Both the position numbers and the translations under genes were made by a program. A model generated the notes under the pieces. It had not been told where the DNA came from and made no database searches. It saw nothing but the letters and a program-made list of their open reading frames with translations. Below are positions 50,693-59,871 of a stretch of 64,000 nt of DNA, piece after piece (positions within the stretch are counted from its first letter, which is position 1; each line of letters begins with the position of its first letter). Source of the DNA: Acidimicrobiia bacterium (GTDB lineage: Bacteria > Actinomycetota > Acidimicrobiia > Acidimicrobiales > Poriferisodalaceae); contig DUBN01000076.1 of assembly GCA_012960315.1 (NCBI GenBank), forward strand, positions 1 to 64,000. The letters are read 5' to 3'.

Positions 50693-51991
50693 TCAGGGCG
50701 CGTATTCAAACACTACGTTCTCAAGCGAAGCCCCGAAGTCTGATGAATCGTTCTGAACAACAGTGATGCGCTGAGCACCGCAGTCGCCGAAGTCATCACA
50801 AGACAGGATCCCGATGATGCCTTCATAACCCGTCAGGTTGTCCAAGTATTCGCGGACACCAGCTCGATCAATGACCAGATTGTCTCCGTCCGAATATGAC
50901 GCAGCCTTGATGGCCTCCAAAAGAATCGTGGTGGCATCGTAAGAGTGCGCCCAGAATGGAGCCTCTGGCGGGTTTCCGTTATTTGACTCATAATCAGCCA
51001 GGAACTTCTCCGCTGTCGCGCCGGTGCTTTGGTTGGTGTTGCTGCCATAGCGAAGATCCGGACCTGAGAGGTACATGCCATCGGCTTGAGACAATTCCAT
51101 AAAGCTTTGGACCTGCAGACCATCAGCGCCAAGTAACACGGTGCCCTCAAGGCCTGATACTCCCGGAGCCTGATCGGCGACCAAGTCACCTGCGGGCTGG
51201 AAGATCGGGAAGAAGAGCGCGCCAGGCGAACCAGCAGCAATCTCGGTCAGGACGGGCACCATGTCGGTGTCTTCCTTGTTCACACCAGTGAAGCCGGTGA
51301 CGGTGCCACCTAGGGCTTCAAAAGCGTCAGCGAAGGCTTGAGCCAGTCCTTGGGTGTACGGGTCGCCGTCATGGATAGCGGCGGCGGCGGTAATACCTAG
51401 TTCGTCATATACAAACTTGGCCATAGCAGCGCCTTGGAAAAGGTCGTTATGAGCGGTGCGGTAATAACCTGCGTGGTAATTATCGCCAGCTGTTCCAGCC
51501 AAATCAGACGTCAGAGCCGGTGAGGTGTTTGACGGGCTGATCATCACCATGCCAGCTGCGCTAATCAATGGCGAAGCGGCTGTAGCGGCGCCGGAACACG
51601 AGGTTCCGATTACACCAACGACATCATCGTCCGCCACGATGGTTTGAGCCGCAGCCTGACCACCGTCAGCAGAACAAAGGTCGTCAAGACCTGTGCCAAT
51701 AGTGACGCTAAAGCCATGAATGTCGCCGAAGTCGACAAGAGCCTGCTCAACGCCACGCTGGTTTGGAATACCGAGGAATGCGACGTCACCCGTAATTGCG
51801 TTCAGTGAACGAATCTGGATGTCTTCGCCAGCTTCTACGGTGACGGTTCCAAGGGAACCATCACCCAAGCTGTCCTCTTGATTGGCGGCTGAACCTGATG
51901 AACTTGAGCCATCATCGGAACTGCCACATGCAGCAGCGACTAGTGCAAATGCAAATAACACACTCAGTAGTCGCAAAAACTTAAACTTCAT
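50693..51991 (-). CDS. livK: Branched-chain amino-acid binding lipoprotein LivK
   Basis: A 432-residue substrate-binding lipoprotein. The signal peptide (FKFLRLLSVLFAFALVAAAC) has Cys22 as lipid anchor, followed by a Ser/Gly/Asp linker. The binding domain is Leu/Ile/Val-type: SLNAITGDVAFLGIPNQRGV, VVGVIGTSCSGAATAASPLI, MVMISPSNTSPALT, and GVNKEDTDMVPVLTEIAAGS. ATG 51991 matches the signal peptide; the frame to 52042 does not. Head of the liv operon, divergent from the aminotransferase. Confidence 0.94.
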   Translation of the reverse strand: MKFKFLRLLSVLFAFALVAAACGSSDDGSSSSGSAANQEDSLGDGSLGTVTVEAGEDIQIRSLNAITGDVAFLGIPNQRGVEQALVDFGDIHGFSVTIGTGLDDLCSADGGQAAAQTIVADDDVVGVIGTSCSGAATAASPLISAAGMVMISPSNTSPALTSDLAGTAGDNYHAGYYRTAHNDLFQGAAMAKFVYDELGITAAAAIHDGDPYTQGLAQAFADAFEALGGTVTGFTGVNKEDTDMVPVLTEIAAGSPGALFFPIFQPAGDLVADQAPGVSGLEGTVLLGADGLQVQSFMELSQADGMYLSGPDLRYGSNTNQSTGATAEKFLADYESNNGNPPEAPFWAHSYDATTILLEAIKAASYSDGDNLVIDRAGVREYLDNLTGYEGIIGILSCDDFGDCGAQRITVVQNDSSDFGASLENVVFEYAP

Positions 51992-52161
51992 GAATGCCCT
52001 CCCTGGGCGTGACACTGTGGCACTCGAAGACGGTCCATCCAATGGACGTCAGTACACAACGCCGTGAACGTTCCGGAGTCTATGCGCCGCAACGAGCCAT
52101 AGCGACCCCTTTGCCCACACGACGTGCTCAGGACGGCTTTTCGGTGACTAGCCTCTCGACG

Positions 52162-53076
52162 ATGAAGCGCACCACTCACAGCGCGATAGCCGATGATCGC
52201 AATGAACAAATTGAAATTTGGATCAACGGCGAATTTTTCGTGCGCCATGAGGCCAAGATCTCGGTATTCGACAGCGGATTTCTCGTCGGCGATGGAATTT
52301 GGGAAGGAATACGACTACATAAAGGCAAGTTCGCTTTCCTCAACAGGCATTTAGATCGGCTCTACGCTGGAGCCGCAGCTATTGATCTGGACATCGGCAT
52401 TGGGCGCGACGAACTCTCTACTGCCCTGAATGCGACAGTGGAACGTAACTCGATGACCGATGGCGTCCATGTGCGCCTAATGGTCACAAGAGGTGACAAA
52501 ACAACTCCATCACAGCACCCTTCGAATTGCGTTGGAGGACCAAACATCGTGATCATCGCTGAACACAAGACAGCGAATCCCGAGGTACGGCGAAATGGCA
52601 TCACATTGTTTACGGCGACGGTGCGACGCCCTGGACCCGAGATTCTCGACCAAAGACTGAATTGTCATTCGAAACTGCACGAAGTGATCGCTTTAATTCA
52701 AGCAAACAAAGCTGGAGCAGATGAGGCCCTCATGCTCGACCCCACAGGAGCGGTCGCTACCTGCAACGCAACTAACTTCTTCTGCGTTAGTAACGGCAAA
52801 TTACTGACGTCATCAGGCCACTACAACCTCAATGGCATAACTAGGCAGGTGGTATTGGAGGTTGCTCAAGTCGACGGTATTCGATCAGGAGAACAAGCCT
52901 TCTCTCTGACTGATGTTTATTCCTCAACTGAGGCATTTGTCACTGGGACCTTTGGAGGGCTTACTCCCGTCGTCGAAGTAGACGGACGAGTCATAGGCGC
53001 CGGTAGCGAGGGTCCAATGACACGTCGACTGAGAGAGTTGTATGAATCGGCGGTAGAGGCGGACATCAGATCGTGA
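52162..53076 (+). CDS. Class IV PLP aminotransferase
   Basis: A 304-residue transaminase of the BCAT/D-amino-acid/ADC-lyase type. AKISVFDSGFLVGDGIWEGI, LNRHLDRLYAGAAAIDL, and the PLP lysine in LDQRLNCHSKLHEVIALIQA (CHSKL); later DEALMLDPTGAVATCNATNFF and FVTGTFGGLTPVVEVDGR. The exact substrate is open; placement next to a livK operon fits a branched-chain or similar amino acid. The frame starts at 51994 but ATG 52162 fits the family. GTGA-type overlap with the sulfotransferase-like gene. Confidence 0.9.
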   Translation: MKRTTHSAIADDRNEQIEIWINGEFFVRHEAKISVFDSGFLVGDGIWEGIRLHKGKFAFLNRHLDRLYAGAAAIDLDIGIGRDELSTALNATVERNSMTDGVHVRLMVTRGDKTTPSQHPSNCVGGPNIVIIAEHKTANPEVRRNGITLFTATVRRPGPEILDQRLNCHSKLHEVIALIQANKAGADEALMLDPTGAVATCNATNFFCVSNGKLLTSSGHYNLNGITRQVVLEVAQVDGIRSGEQAFSLTDVYSSTEAFVTGTFGGLTPVVEVDGRVIGAGSEGPMTRRLRELYESAVEADIRS

Positions 53077-53783
53077 CCTTGCGAATCAACTGCTGGTCAG
53101 GGCCACGAAACATTTCGACCGCATTGATGTATTCGTTCCGCGAGCGCCTCGATACCACTGTCGTAGATGAACCTCTCTACGCTCATTATTTACGGGTGAC
53201 GGACAGAGACCACCCTGGGCGCGATCAGGTTCTTAACGCCCAGAATCCCGACGGCGAAGTGGTCGTGCGCGACGTGTTGTTGGGTGAGTACAACTCTGAC
53301 GTCGTTTTTTTTAAACAGATGGCCCACCACCTCGTCGGACTAAACGAAGATTCCCTGGTTGGTTTCAAGAATATTCTTTTGACCCGAGATCCTCGAGACA
53401 TGCTGCCATCGCTTGCTATACAGCTACCTGATGCGACACTCGCAGACACAGGCTTGGCAAATCAGGTTCACTTGCTAAACAGTATTCTTGAGCATGGCGA
53501 AAAGCCGATCGTGATTGACTCCAGTGCCCTTTTAGGGAACCCCGAAAGTTTTCTACACAGTCTGTGTGACCGCTTGGATATCAAACCGGATCCTTCGATG
53601 CTGTCGTGGGCTGCAGGTCCGAAGCCCGAAGATGGAGTGTGGGCTCCGTTTTGGTATCAGAACGTTCATAGTTCCACAGGGTTTGATCGTGGCCTTTCAT
53701 CTCGCCGCACCGTGCCCTCGAATCTCGTTCCAGTCTTGGACGAAGCAATTGGTCTTTTCGATCGACTAATCGAGTTTGCGTAA
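53073..53783 (+). CDS. Sulfotransferase-like protein
   Basis: A 236-residue P-loop-like protein. The N-terminal SGPRNISTALMYSFRER resembles the 5'-phosphosulfate loop of PAPS sulfotransferases, and LLTRDPRDMLPSLAIQL the 3'-phosphate site. A DEPLYAHYL motif follows the first helix. Small proteins of this type recur beside class IV aminotransferases. Whether it transfers sulfate or has another nucleotide-dependent role cannot be said. GTG start at 53073 overlaps the transaminase by four bases. Confidence 0.78.
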   Translation: MTLRINCWSGPRNISTALMYSFRERLDTTVVDEPLYAHYLRVTDRDHPGRDQVLNAQNPDGEVVVRDVLLGEYNSDVVFFKQMAHHLVGLNEDSLVGFKNILLTRDPRDMLPSLAIQLPDATLADTGLANQVHLLNSILEHGEKPIVIDSSALLGNPESFLHSLCDRLDIKPDPSMLSWAAGPKPEDGVWAPFWYQNVHSSTGFDRGLSSRRTVPSNLVPVLDEAIGLFDRLIEFA

Positions 53784-53794
53784 GTAATTCTCCG

Positions 53795-54772
53795 ATGCTT
53801 GTTCTTTCCGCAGCAGACGTAACCGTGTGTCTCTCCATGGAAGCCGCTATCGAGGGCATGCATCGCGCGTACGCCGCATGTACCTCCGGTGATGCTGAAA
53901 TGCCACAACGAACGGTCATTCCATTAGGCGCATCACCAAATCTCGCAATTTTCATGCCAGTACATATCAAGGGCTCTTCGGAAGTCACTCTGAAATCGGT
54001 GACCTTCTCGCCGAACAACGAACGGTTAGGGCTACCAGCGATCCAAGCCATAGTTCAAGTCTTCGATGCGGCGACCGGCACTCCGGTCGCCTTGATAGAT
54101 GGAAATCAACTTACGGCTATCCGCACAGCGGCAGGCGGTGGGGCTTCGTTGGAACTCTTAGCTCGAGAGGAGAGTCATTCGCTGGCGATGTTGGGCAGCG
54201 GAACCCAGGCTCGAGCCGGTATCGAGGCCGCATGTTGCGCTCGAGATATTGAAGTTGTTCGACTGTTTAGCCCGACAGACGGAAATGCTCAAAGGCTCGC
54301 GGACCGGCTTAGTGAAGAAGATTGGTGTCCTGAAATTCAGGTAGTCGGTAGTTCTCGCGAAGCGGTATCGGACGCTGATGTCATATGGACTGCAACCACT
54401 TCCATGTCGCCCACATTTCCGGGCGAGTCCGTCAAACCTGGAACCCACATTGTGGGGGTCGGGTCGTTTCAAACGTCCATGGTGGAAATACCTCCTACTT
54501 TGCTGGCGAGGGCTTCAGTGTTCGTTGACCACACTGACGCATGTTGGGCTGAAGCAGGAGAAGTGATCGTTGCGCGTTCAGAGGGGCTAATTCGGTCCGA
54601 AGATGTGAGGGAATTGGGAGAAGTGGTCTTGGGTGTTCATCAGGGACGCTCCAACCAGGACGAAGTCACGATTTTTAAGTCGGTAGGGATTGCCTGTCAG
54701 GACGCGGTGGCATCGTCCTTAGTTGTTGCAGCAGCCAAACGGCTTGGCGTCGGCACGACGATAGATTTCTGA
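53795..54772 (+). CDS. Ornithine cyclodeaminase/mu-crystallin family enzyme
   Basis: A 325-residue NAD(P)-binding protein. LSMEAAIEGMHRAYAACTSGD, LTAIRTAAGGGASLELLARE (AGGG-S region), LAMLGSGTQARAGIEAACCARDIEVVRLFSP with the GxGxQ nucleotide loop, SDADVIWTATTS, and GTHIVGVGSF match ornithine cyclodeaminase or related imino-acid reductases and ketimine reductases. The substrate in this cluster is unknown; a cyclic imino acid or amine is plausible. The stop overlaps the next gene (TGATG). Confidence 0.9.
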   Translation: MLVLSAADVTVCLSMEAAIEGMHRAYAACTSGDAEMPQRTVIPLGASPNLAIFMPVHIKGSSEVTLKSVTFSPNNERLGLPAIQAIVQVFDAATGTPVALIDGNQLTAIRTAAGGGASLELLAREESHSLAMLGSGTQARAGIEAACCARDIEVVRLFSPTDGNAQRLADRLSEEDWCPEIQVVGSSREAVSDADVIWTATTSMSPTFPGESVKPGTHIVGVGSFQTSMVEIPPTLLARASVFVDHTDACWAEAGEVIVARSEGLIRSEDVRELGEVVLGVHQGRSNQDEVTIFKSVGIACQDAVASSLVVAAAKRLGVGTTIDF

Positions 54773-55602
54773 TGGCAAGCATGCGGCAGCCAACGCCAGA
54801 AGCTCTTTTCGTAGTCGGAGGCATATCCCAATATCTTGGCGCAGCTACCGCGGTGGGCCTGTTTTCTCAGATAGCGCCGGCGAGTGTGGCGCTGCTGCGA
54901 GTGTTAGCCGCGAGCCTTGTATTGATCGGCTTCCGTCGATCTTGGCGACGCGTGTGGAGTAAGCAAGACATTGTGTGGGCTGGCGCGTTCGGTGTCGTCC
55001 TGGCCTCAATGAACTTGTTGATTTATTTGGCCATGGATCGACTCCCCCTGGGCAATGCCGTGGCTATGGAATTTCTTGGTCCTGTAGCAGTGGCCGCTAT
55101 TGGTGCACGGACTGTTAGATCGACACTTGCGTTGATACTGGCTGCTTCCGGAGTGATCGTCTTGGCTGGACTTCAAAGTGAAGGCACCTCGCTCGGGGTT
55201 GTTTTTGCGCTGCTGGCTGGGGCGATGTGGGCCGGCTACATAGTTCTAGGTCACCGCGTCGCCCAAGAAGGTCCCGCTGTCGACGGCTTAGGGGTAGGCA
55301 TGTTTATCGGGGCCTTGGTGATCAGCCCGTTAGGGATTGGGGGAGTCGGTGACGCGTTCGCAAGTCCGGGTCTTCTGGGTCTCGCCCTCGCTACCGGCCT
55401 GCTATCCAACGTCGTTCCGTATGGCATCGACCAGGTAGTGATGAAAAAAATTACTAGAGCAAAGTTTGCGCTACTTCAGGCGCTGTTGCCGGTGACTGCC
55501 GCGGTCATAGGGTTCCTTGCACTTAGCCAATCCCCCAGCGTCGCTGAGTGTTGCGGAATTGGCGCTGTGATGCTCGCCATAGCCGTCAGCGGAGCGGAGT
55601 AA
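54772..55602 (+). CDS. EamA-family (DMT) transporter
   Basis: A 276-residue membrane protein with about ten spans in two halves, e.g. VALLRVLAASLVLIGF, LPLGNAVAMEFLGPVAVAAI, LALILAASGVIVLAGL, VVFALLAGAMWAGYIVLG. The EamA domain occurs twice. Such exporters are often RhtA-like amino-acid or metabolite effluxers; here export of a product of the four-gene cluster is likely. Overlaps the cyclodeaminase gene stop. Confidence 0.9.
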   Translation: MASMRQPTPEALFVVGGISQYLGAATAVGLFSQIAPASVALLRVLAASLVLIGFRRSWRRVWSKQDIVWAGAFGVVLASMNLLIYLAMDRLPLGNAVAMEFLGPVAVAAIGARTVRSTLALILAASGVIVLAGLQSEGTSLGVVFALLAGAMWAGYIVLGHRVAQEGPAVDGLGVGMFIGALVISPLGIGGVGDAFASPGLLGLALATGLLSNVVPYGIDQVVMKKITRAKFALLQALLPVTAAVIGFLALSQSPSVAECCGIGAVMLAIAVSGAE

Positions 55603-55617
55603 CAGTTACCCGAGCAA

Positions 55618-56115
55618 GTGGAGCAGAATGATGTCGTGACGGAACCCACCTACGAGCCAATGGAGCACGAAGAGAAGCTCCAATGGATGCTCGAAACTCA
55701 CGGGTGGGGAATAGAACCGGTGGCCCCCTCGGACCGGGAGCACCTTCGCGCTGCATACTCCTACACCTTTGGCCTTGAGGCATTTCTCGGGCATCCCGAA
55801 CTGGTCATTTTTGGTCTCGCTCCGGTCGCAGCTCGTGGGCTACTCGACTTGATCGTTAACCAATTACGCCTCGGCGGATCGCTACCTACGGGAGAGCTTT
55901 TCGACGGGCTACTCGATAACAATCTTGTTAGCGCCCTCCTCGACATCAAAGTTTCTGAGTTTGATGACTATTTTCCGACGCTGCCCCTGATTTATGGTGA
56001 TCAACCGTGGCGTGTTCGCCAATTTGTGTGGCCTGACCGCTCGGGTGCTTTGCCATGGGACGAGAATTGGCCAGAAATCCTTAAATACGCACAACCCGTT
56101 ATCGGCACTTGGTAG
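55618..56115 (+). CDS. DUF4262-like protein
   Basis: A 165-residue protein with the DUF4262 pattern: HGWGIEPVAPSDREHLRAAY, SYTFGLEAFLGHPELVIFGLAPVAARGLLDLIVNQLRLGG, then DDYFPTLPLIYGDQPWRVRQFVWPDRSGALPW. Function unknown. GTG at 55618 (or 55636) may start it. It follows EamA by 15 bases and might be the last gene of that unit. Confidence 0.75.
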   Translation: MEQNDVVTEPTYEPMEHEEKLQWMLETHGWGIEPVAPSDREHLRAAYSYTFGLEAFLGHPELVIFGLAPVAARGLLDLIVNQLRLGGSLPTGELFDGLLDNNLVSALLDIKVSEFDDYFPTLPLIYGDQPWRVRQFVWPDRSGALPWDENWPEILKYAQPVIGTW

Positions 56116-56179
56116 CTCTTCTTGCTACGTGCGCACAGATATGGCGGATCGAACCGACACTTTGATGCCCCTAGGAGCT

Positions 56180-56863
56180 TCAGAAGAGGGGGTCTATCCA
56201 TGTTGCTGCTGCTATCAGGCCGAACATAAATCCACATATTCCTAGTATCGGGAGCATTGTCCAGACACGAATAGGTGAGCGCCTTCGTTGGTCGCCTGCA
56301 ACCCAACCAGCGAGCAAGCCCCCTACGAGACCACCTAGGTGACCTCCTACTGAGATACCCGGAACGACAAAGGAAAGAACGACGTTAATCACGATCAGGG
56401 TCCCCAAACCTTCACTCCACGGGTCCCTGCCGGATAACCGCTCTACGACATAAACCGCCGCCATGATCCCGTAAACGATTCCTGACGCGCCCACGACCGC
56501 TGTGTCGGGCGCCACAACCAATGCTCCAGCAGAGCCCCATAGCATTGAGTTCAGGCAGACTGCCCCAAATAGAGTCGAACCAAGATGTCTCTCTAATCTT
56601 TTTCCTAACAGGAAAAACATGATCAAGTTCAAGATGAGATGGCGAATATCTGCGTGGAGAAACGCTCCCGTTGCGAGACGCCACCACTCCCCCACTTCTG
56701 ATATCGGGAACCCGTAAGTCGCCCAATCCACGATGACGTTTCGACGCAACGAGGTGTCTCCCATGCGCGTCATGTCGTGTGTGAAGGCAAACAACGCTGC
56801 ATTCGCGGCAACAAACGCGACCGTTACAGGCGGTAACGGGTTTCTCGCAGCACTAGTAAGCAC
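56180..56863 (-). CDS. Rhomboid-family intramembrane protease
   Basis: A 227-residue protein with about six spans. HADIRHLILNLIMFFLLGKRLE bears the conserved Asn, VVGASGIVYGIMAAVYV the Ser-127 nucleophile (GxSG), and SVGGHLGGLVGGLLAGWVAG the catalytic His. Typical of rhomboid proteases, which cleave membrane proteins inside the bilayer. The frame runs to 57136, overlapping the LLM gene start; GTG 56863 opens at the first hydrophobic segment and is preferred. Confidence 0.87.
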   Translation of the reverse strand: MLTSAARNPLPPVTVAFVAANAALFAFTHDMTRMGDTSLRRNVIVDWATYGFPISEVGEWWRLATGAFLHADIRHLILNLIMFFLLGKRLERHLGSTLFGAVCLNSMLWGSAGALVVAPDTAVVGASGIVYGIMAAVYVVERLSGRDPWSEGLGTLIVINVVLSFVVPGISVGGHLGGLVGGLLAGWVAGDQRRRSPIRVWTMLPILGICGFMFGLIAAATWIDPLF

Positions 56864-56910
56864 CCTTGCACCGTAGAGCCCAAAAGGTGCTCGCCCACTA
56901 GGGTCATCCC

Positions 56911-57762
56911 ATGAAGTTCGGAGTGATGTTTGCAAATACCGGTCCCTTTGTGGAGCCCGATGCAGCCGTGGAACTAGCCCAGGCAGCTGAAGAAGCGGGA
57001 TGTGAGTCAATTTGGACCGTTGAGCATGTGGTTGTGCCGGCGGGTTACACCTCCCAATATCCCTACGCAAAAGATGGACGAATGCCGGGTGGGACGGAAG
57101 ACTTTGATATTCCCGATCCGTTGATTTGGCTGTCATACATCGCTGCCGCCACTACCAAGATTCGCCTGGGTACCGGCGTCATGATTATTCCGCAGCGGAA
57201 CCCTCTGGTCACCGCCAAGGCCGTCGCGACTCTTGATCGGCTCTCCAAGGGTCGAATGATTCTGGGAGTCGGATCCGGTTGGCTGGAAGAAGAGTTTCAA
57301 GCCCTTGGAATTCCCTTCGAACGCAGAGGGGATCGCACCGATGAGTATCTCCGAGCAATGAGAGCGGCGTGGAGCGACGAAACAGCCAGTTTTGATGGCG
57401 ATTTCGTGCAGTTCAGTGACGTTTACAGTCGTCCTCAGCCGATTGACCGTCATGTGCCGATAATTGTCGGTGGACATAGCAAGAGGGCTGCACGGCGCGC
57501 AGGCGAAATTGGCGATGGGTTCTTCCCTGGACGCGGCCGACCTGAGGAACTTTCGGCCCTGTTTGATCACGCACGTCGAAAGGCAGAGGAATGCGGAAGA
57601 GACCCGGAAGCGCTCGAATTCACAGCAGGGGGGCCGACCACTCCGGAGTACGTTGAACAGTTAGCCGCAATAGGTGTCAGCCGTATGATTGTCCCACCTA
57701 TGGATCCGTCTCAATTCGCCAAATTCGGTGACGAAGTCGTCGCAGCCTTTTCGAGCATCTGA
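56911..57762 (+). CDS. LLM-class F420-dependent oxidoreductase
   Basis: A 283-residue luciferase-like enzyme: MKFGVMFANTGPFVEPDAAV, GCESIWTVEHVVVPAGYTSQ, TKIRLGTGVMIIPQRNPLVTAKAVATLDRLSKGRMILGVGSGWLEEEF, and VPIIVGGHSKRAARRAGEIGDGFFPG. The LPxR-free GVGSGWL and GGHSKRAARR motifs are those of the F420-dependent subfamily. Substrate unknown. Followed eight bases later by the aminopeptidase. Confidence 0.92.
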   Translation: MKFGVMFANTGPFVEPDAAVELAQAAEEAGCESIWTVEHVVVPAGYTSQYPYAKDGRMPGGTEDFDIPDPLIWLSYIAAATTKIRLGTGVMIIPQRNPLVTAKAVATLDRLSKGRMILGVGSGWLEEEFQALGIPFERRGDRTDEYLRAMRAAWSDETASFDGDFVQFSDVYSRPQPIDRHVPIIVGGHSKRAARRAGEIGDGFFPGRGRPEELSALFDHARRKAEECGRDPEALEFTAGGPTTPEYVEQLAAIGVSRMIVPPMDPSQFAKFGDEVVAAFSSI

Positions 57763-57770
57763 GATGACAA

Positions 57771-59051
57771 ATGTCTGACTCAATGCTTGTGCGACTCTTG
57801 TCCTGGATCGACGCTTCACCATCGCCGTACCACGCGGCGCACAACGCATCTAACGACCTCGTCGATGCGGGCTTCACGAAGTTCGGAGCCGGCGCACAGT
57901 GGGGAGATAGTGATCGTGTCGTGGTGAGCTGGGGCGGAGTTGTGATGGCTGCGGTTTTCGGCAACCGAATCAACCCTGATCGGCTTCAGTTTCGTTTAAT
58001 TGGTGCTCATACAGATAGTCCGAATCTGAGGGTGAAACCAAACCCCGATGTAGGCAGTGTCGGTTATCGGCAACTAGGAGTTGAGGTCTATGGTGGCGTT
58101 CTATTGAACTCTTGGCTTGATCGTGACTTGGGGCTTTCTGGGCGAGTCGTGGTGCAAAATGGGGCTTCTCAAGAGACCCTGCTGTTGAAAATCGATAAGC
58201 CAGTCCTTCGAGTGGCTCAACTGGCAATTCATCTCGATCGCGAAGTGAACGAAGGGTTGAAGTTAGACCGCCAGTCGCATCTTTCGCCGATCTGGGGTTT
58301 AGGCGATATTGACGAGGGTGGATTTAGATCATTCGTCGCTGAACAGCTCGAAGTTGAATCCTCCGACGTCCGTTCATGGGATGTCATGTGTCACGATCTG
58401 ACCGCCTCAACGGTTCTAGGGCGCCATGAGGAGCTTTACGCGGCACCGAGAATAGATAACCTTGCCTCTTGTCATGCCGCGATACAGGCCCTACAGGAGA
58501 TCGAAACTCCAGCTGATGACACGATTTCGGTCGTAGCGCTATTTGACCATGAGGAAATCGGGAGTGAATCTTCGAGCGGCGCTCGAGGGCCGATGCTTGC
58601 CAACGCTTTAGAACGCCTAGCGACTACCCGTGCGGTGACGCGCGACCAATTTCTTCGCGCTTTGACGAGGTCGTGGTGCGTTTCCGCGGACGGCGCCCAT
58701 GCTGTACATCCCAACTATGTCGATCGCCATGAGCCAGAGCATCGTGTCATTTTGAACGGCGGTCCGGTTATCAAACTCAATGCCAACGTTCGCTACGCCA
58801 CTGATGCTGAAAGTAGCGCTCTATTCCAATCTGCTTGTCGTGATGCTGGGGTTCCTTTTCAGCAATACGCTCATCGAACCGACTTGGCGTGCGGTAGCAC
58901 TATCGGTCCGATAACCGCAGCACAGTTAGGCATGTCCGTCGTTGATGTAGGGAGTGCCCAATTGTCGATGCATTCTGCGCGCGAACTCGGGGGTGCCGCC
59001 GATCCTCAATATCTCACTTCCGCGCTGGGCGCTTTTCTAGCTAGCGACTAG
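57771..59051 (+). CDS. M18 family aspartyl aminopeptidase
   Basis: A 426-residue zinc aminopeptidase. SPYHAAHNASNDLVDAGFTK, GAHTDSPNLRVKPNP (metal His/Asp), VALFDHEEIGSESSSGARGP (catalytic Glu-Glu region), and STIGPITAAQLGMSVVDVGSAQLSMHSARELGG (second His). These are M18 landmarks (like DNPEP/LAP4), preferring acidic N-terminal residues. ATG with small gap to the LLM gene. Confidence 0.93.
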   Translation: MSDSMLVRLLSWIDASPSPYHAAHNASNDLVDAGFTKFGAGAQWGDSDRVVVSWGGVVMAAVFGNRINPDRLQFRLIGAHTDSPNLRVKPNPDVGSVGYRQLGVEVYGGVLLNSWLDRDLGLSGRVVVQNGASQETLLLKIDKPVLRVAQLAIHLDREVNEGLKLDRQSHLSPIWGLGDIDEGGFRSFVAEQLEVESSDVRSWDVMCHDLTASTVLGRHEELYAAPRIDNLASCHAAIQALQEIETPADDTISVVALFDHEEIGSESSSGARGPMLANALERLATTRAVTRDQFLRALTRSWCVSADGAHAVHPNYVDRHEPEHRVILNGGPVIKLNANVRYATDAESSALFQSACRDAGVPFQQYAHRTDLACGSTIGPITAAQLGMSVVDVGSAQLSMHSARELGGAADPQYLTSALGAFLASD

Positions 59052-59077
59052 CTCCACCAAGCCGACACGGATTCGAG

Positions 59078-59779
59078 TTATCCGTGGTGAAGTTGTTCAA
59101 ACAAGTGGCTGCTGTCGTTGAAGCGTCGAATGGTCCACTGCCCCTCGGTCCAGATGATCTGGCTGATTGAGCAGTTATCGGCACCTCCGAACGCAAATGG
59201 GCGCGATTTAGCGATTCGAGCAAGAGTGGAACCGATTACCCCACCATGCACCGTGCACAACACCAGTTCGCCTAGATGTCGTGCAGCTATTTTTTCGAGA
59301 GCGCCAAGGCAGCGGTCACCGAACTCTTCATTAGTTTCGGCCCCAGGGATGGCGTCCCAGCGTTCTTCGAGGAGCATCTTTTGGTACGTGGGATGATTCT
59401 CAGCGGCTTTTTGTCGAAGGAGTCCACCTTCCCATTCTCCTAAATGAATTTCTCGTAGGTCTCGTTCGATTGTCACGTCGAGATCAAGTAACTCTGCAAG
59501 GGGTGCGACGGTTTGTTGGGTTCTTTGCATGTTCGTCGCGTAAAGCGCGTCAATGGGTTCTCGCTTCAAGCGGTGAGCTGACTTTTCAGCTTGGGTTAAC
59601 CCGACTGCCGACAGTGCCGGGTCGCCTTGTCCTTCAACTAGGGGGAACGGTTCTCCAGGTACAAAAGGCTGGGACGCTCCGTGGCGCAGCAGAATAATTT
59701 CAGTGGAGTTAGGCGTTCGCTGCCAACGTAATTGAGCGAACTGTTCTGGGCCTTCGGCGTCTGTTGTCACGGGCTGCAA
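59078..59779 (-). CDS. Histidine phosphatase-family protein
   Basis: A 233-residue phosphoglycerate-mutase-like phosphatase. The RHG motif is in IILLRHGASQPF (catalytic His), with DPALSAVGLTQAEKSAHRLK, LYATNMQRTQQTVAPLAELL, the Glu in LREIHLGEWEGG, and the second His in VLCTVHGGVIGSTLARI. Substrate unknown. The first 25 residues are not family-like, so a shorter start is possible. Followed in reading direction by the aminopeptidase convergent end. Confidence 0.87.
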   Translation of the reverse strand: MQPVTTDAEGPEQFAQLRWQRTPNSTEIILLRHGASQPFVPGEPFPLVEGQGDPALSAVGLTQAEKSAHRLKREPIDALYATNMQRTQQTVAPLAELLDLDVTIERDLREIHLGEWEGGLLRQKAAENHPTYQKMLLEERWDAIPGAETNEEFGDRCLGALEKIAARHLGELVLCTVHGGVIGSTLARIAKSRPFAFGGADNCSISQIIWTEGQWTIRRFNDSSHLFEQLHHG

Positions 59780-59786
59780 CGTAGCA

Positions 59787-59816
59787 AGTCTGCACCAGTT
59801 TTCACCGATGCAGACT
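59787..59816. promoter_or_regulatory. Inverted repeat between amt and the phosphatase gene
   Basis: AGTCTGCA and TGCAGACT are perfect eight-base arms with a 14-base loop, just before the phosphatase ATG and 55 bases after the amt stop. No T run follows in the amt reading direction. It may be an operator for the phosphatase gene or an mRNA end hairpin for amt. Confidence 0.35.
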
Positions 59817-59871
59817 CGCTTGTTGGAATATCGATACCCAAAGGAGGTGTGTGAACTACTTGTTTGTTGCG

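Noticed and set aside
53581-54051. 156-codon minus-strand frame across the sulfotransferase-cyclodeaminase junction
   Set aside because: It is antisense to two well-supported genes and shows no domain.
56864-57136. N-terminal extension of the rhomboid frame
   Set aside because: It overlaps the LLM gene's start on the other strand and reads as Arg/Pro/His-rich shadow sequence; GTG 56863 gives a normal rhomboid.
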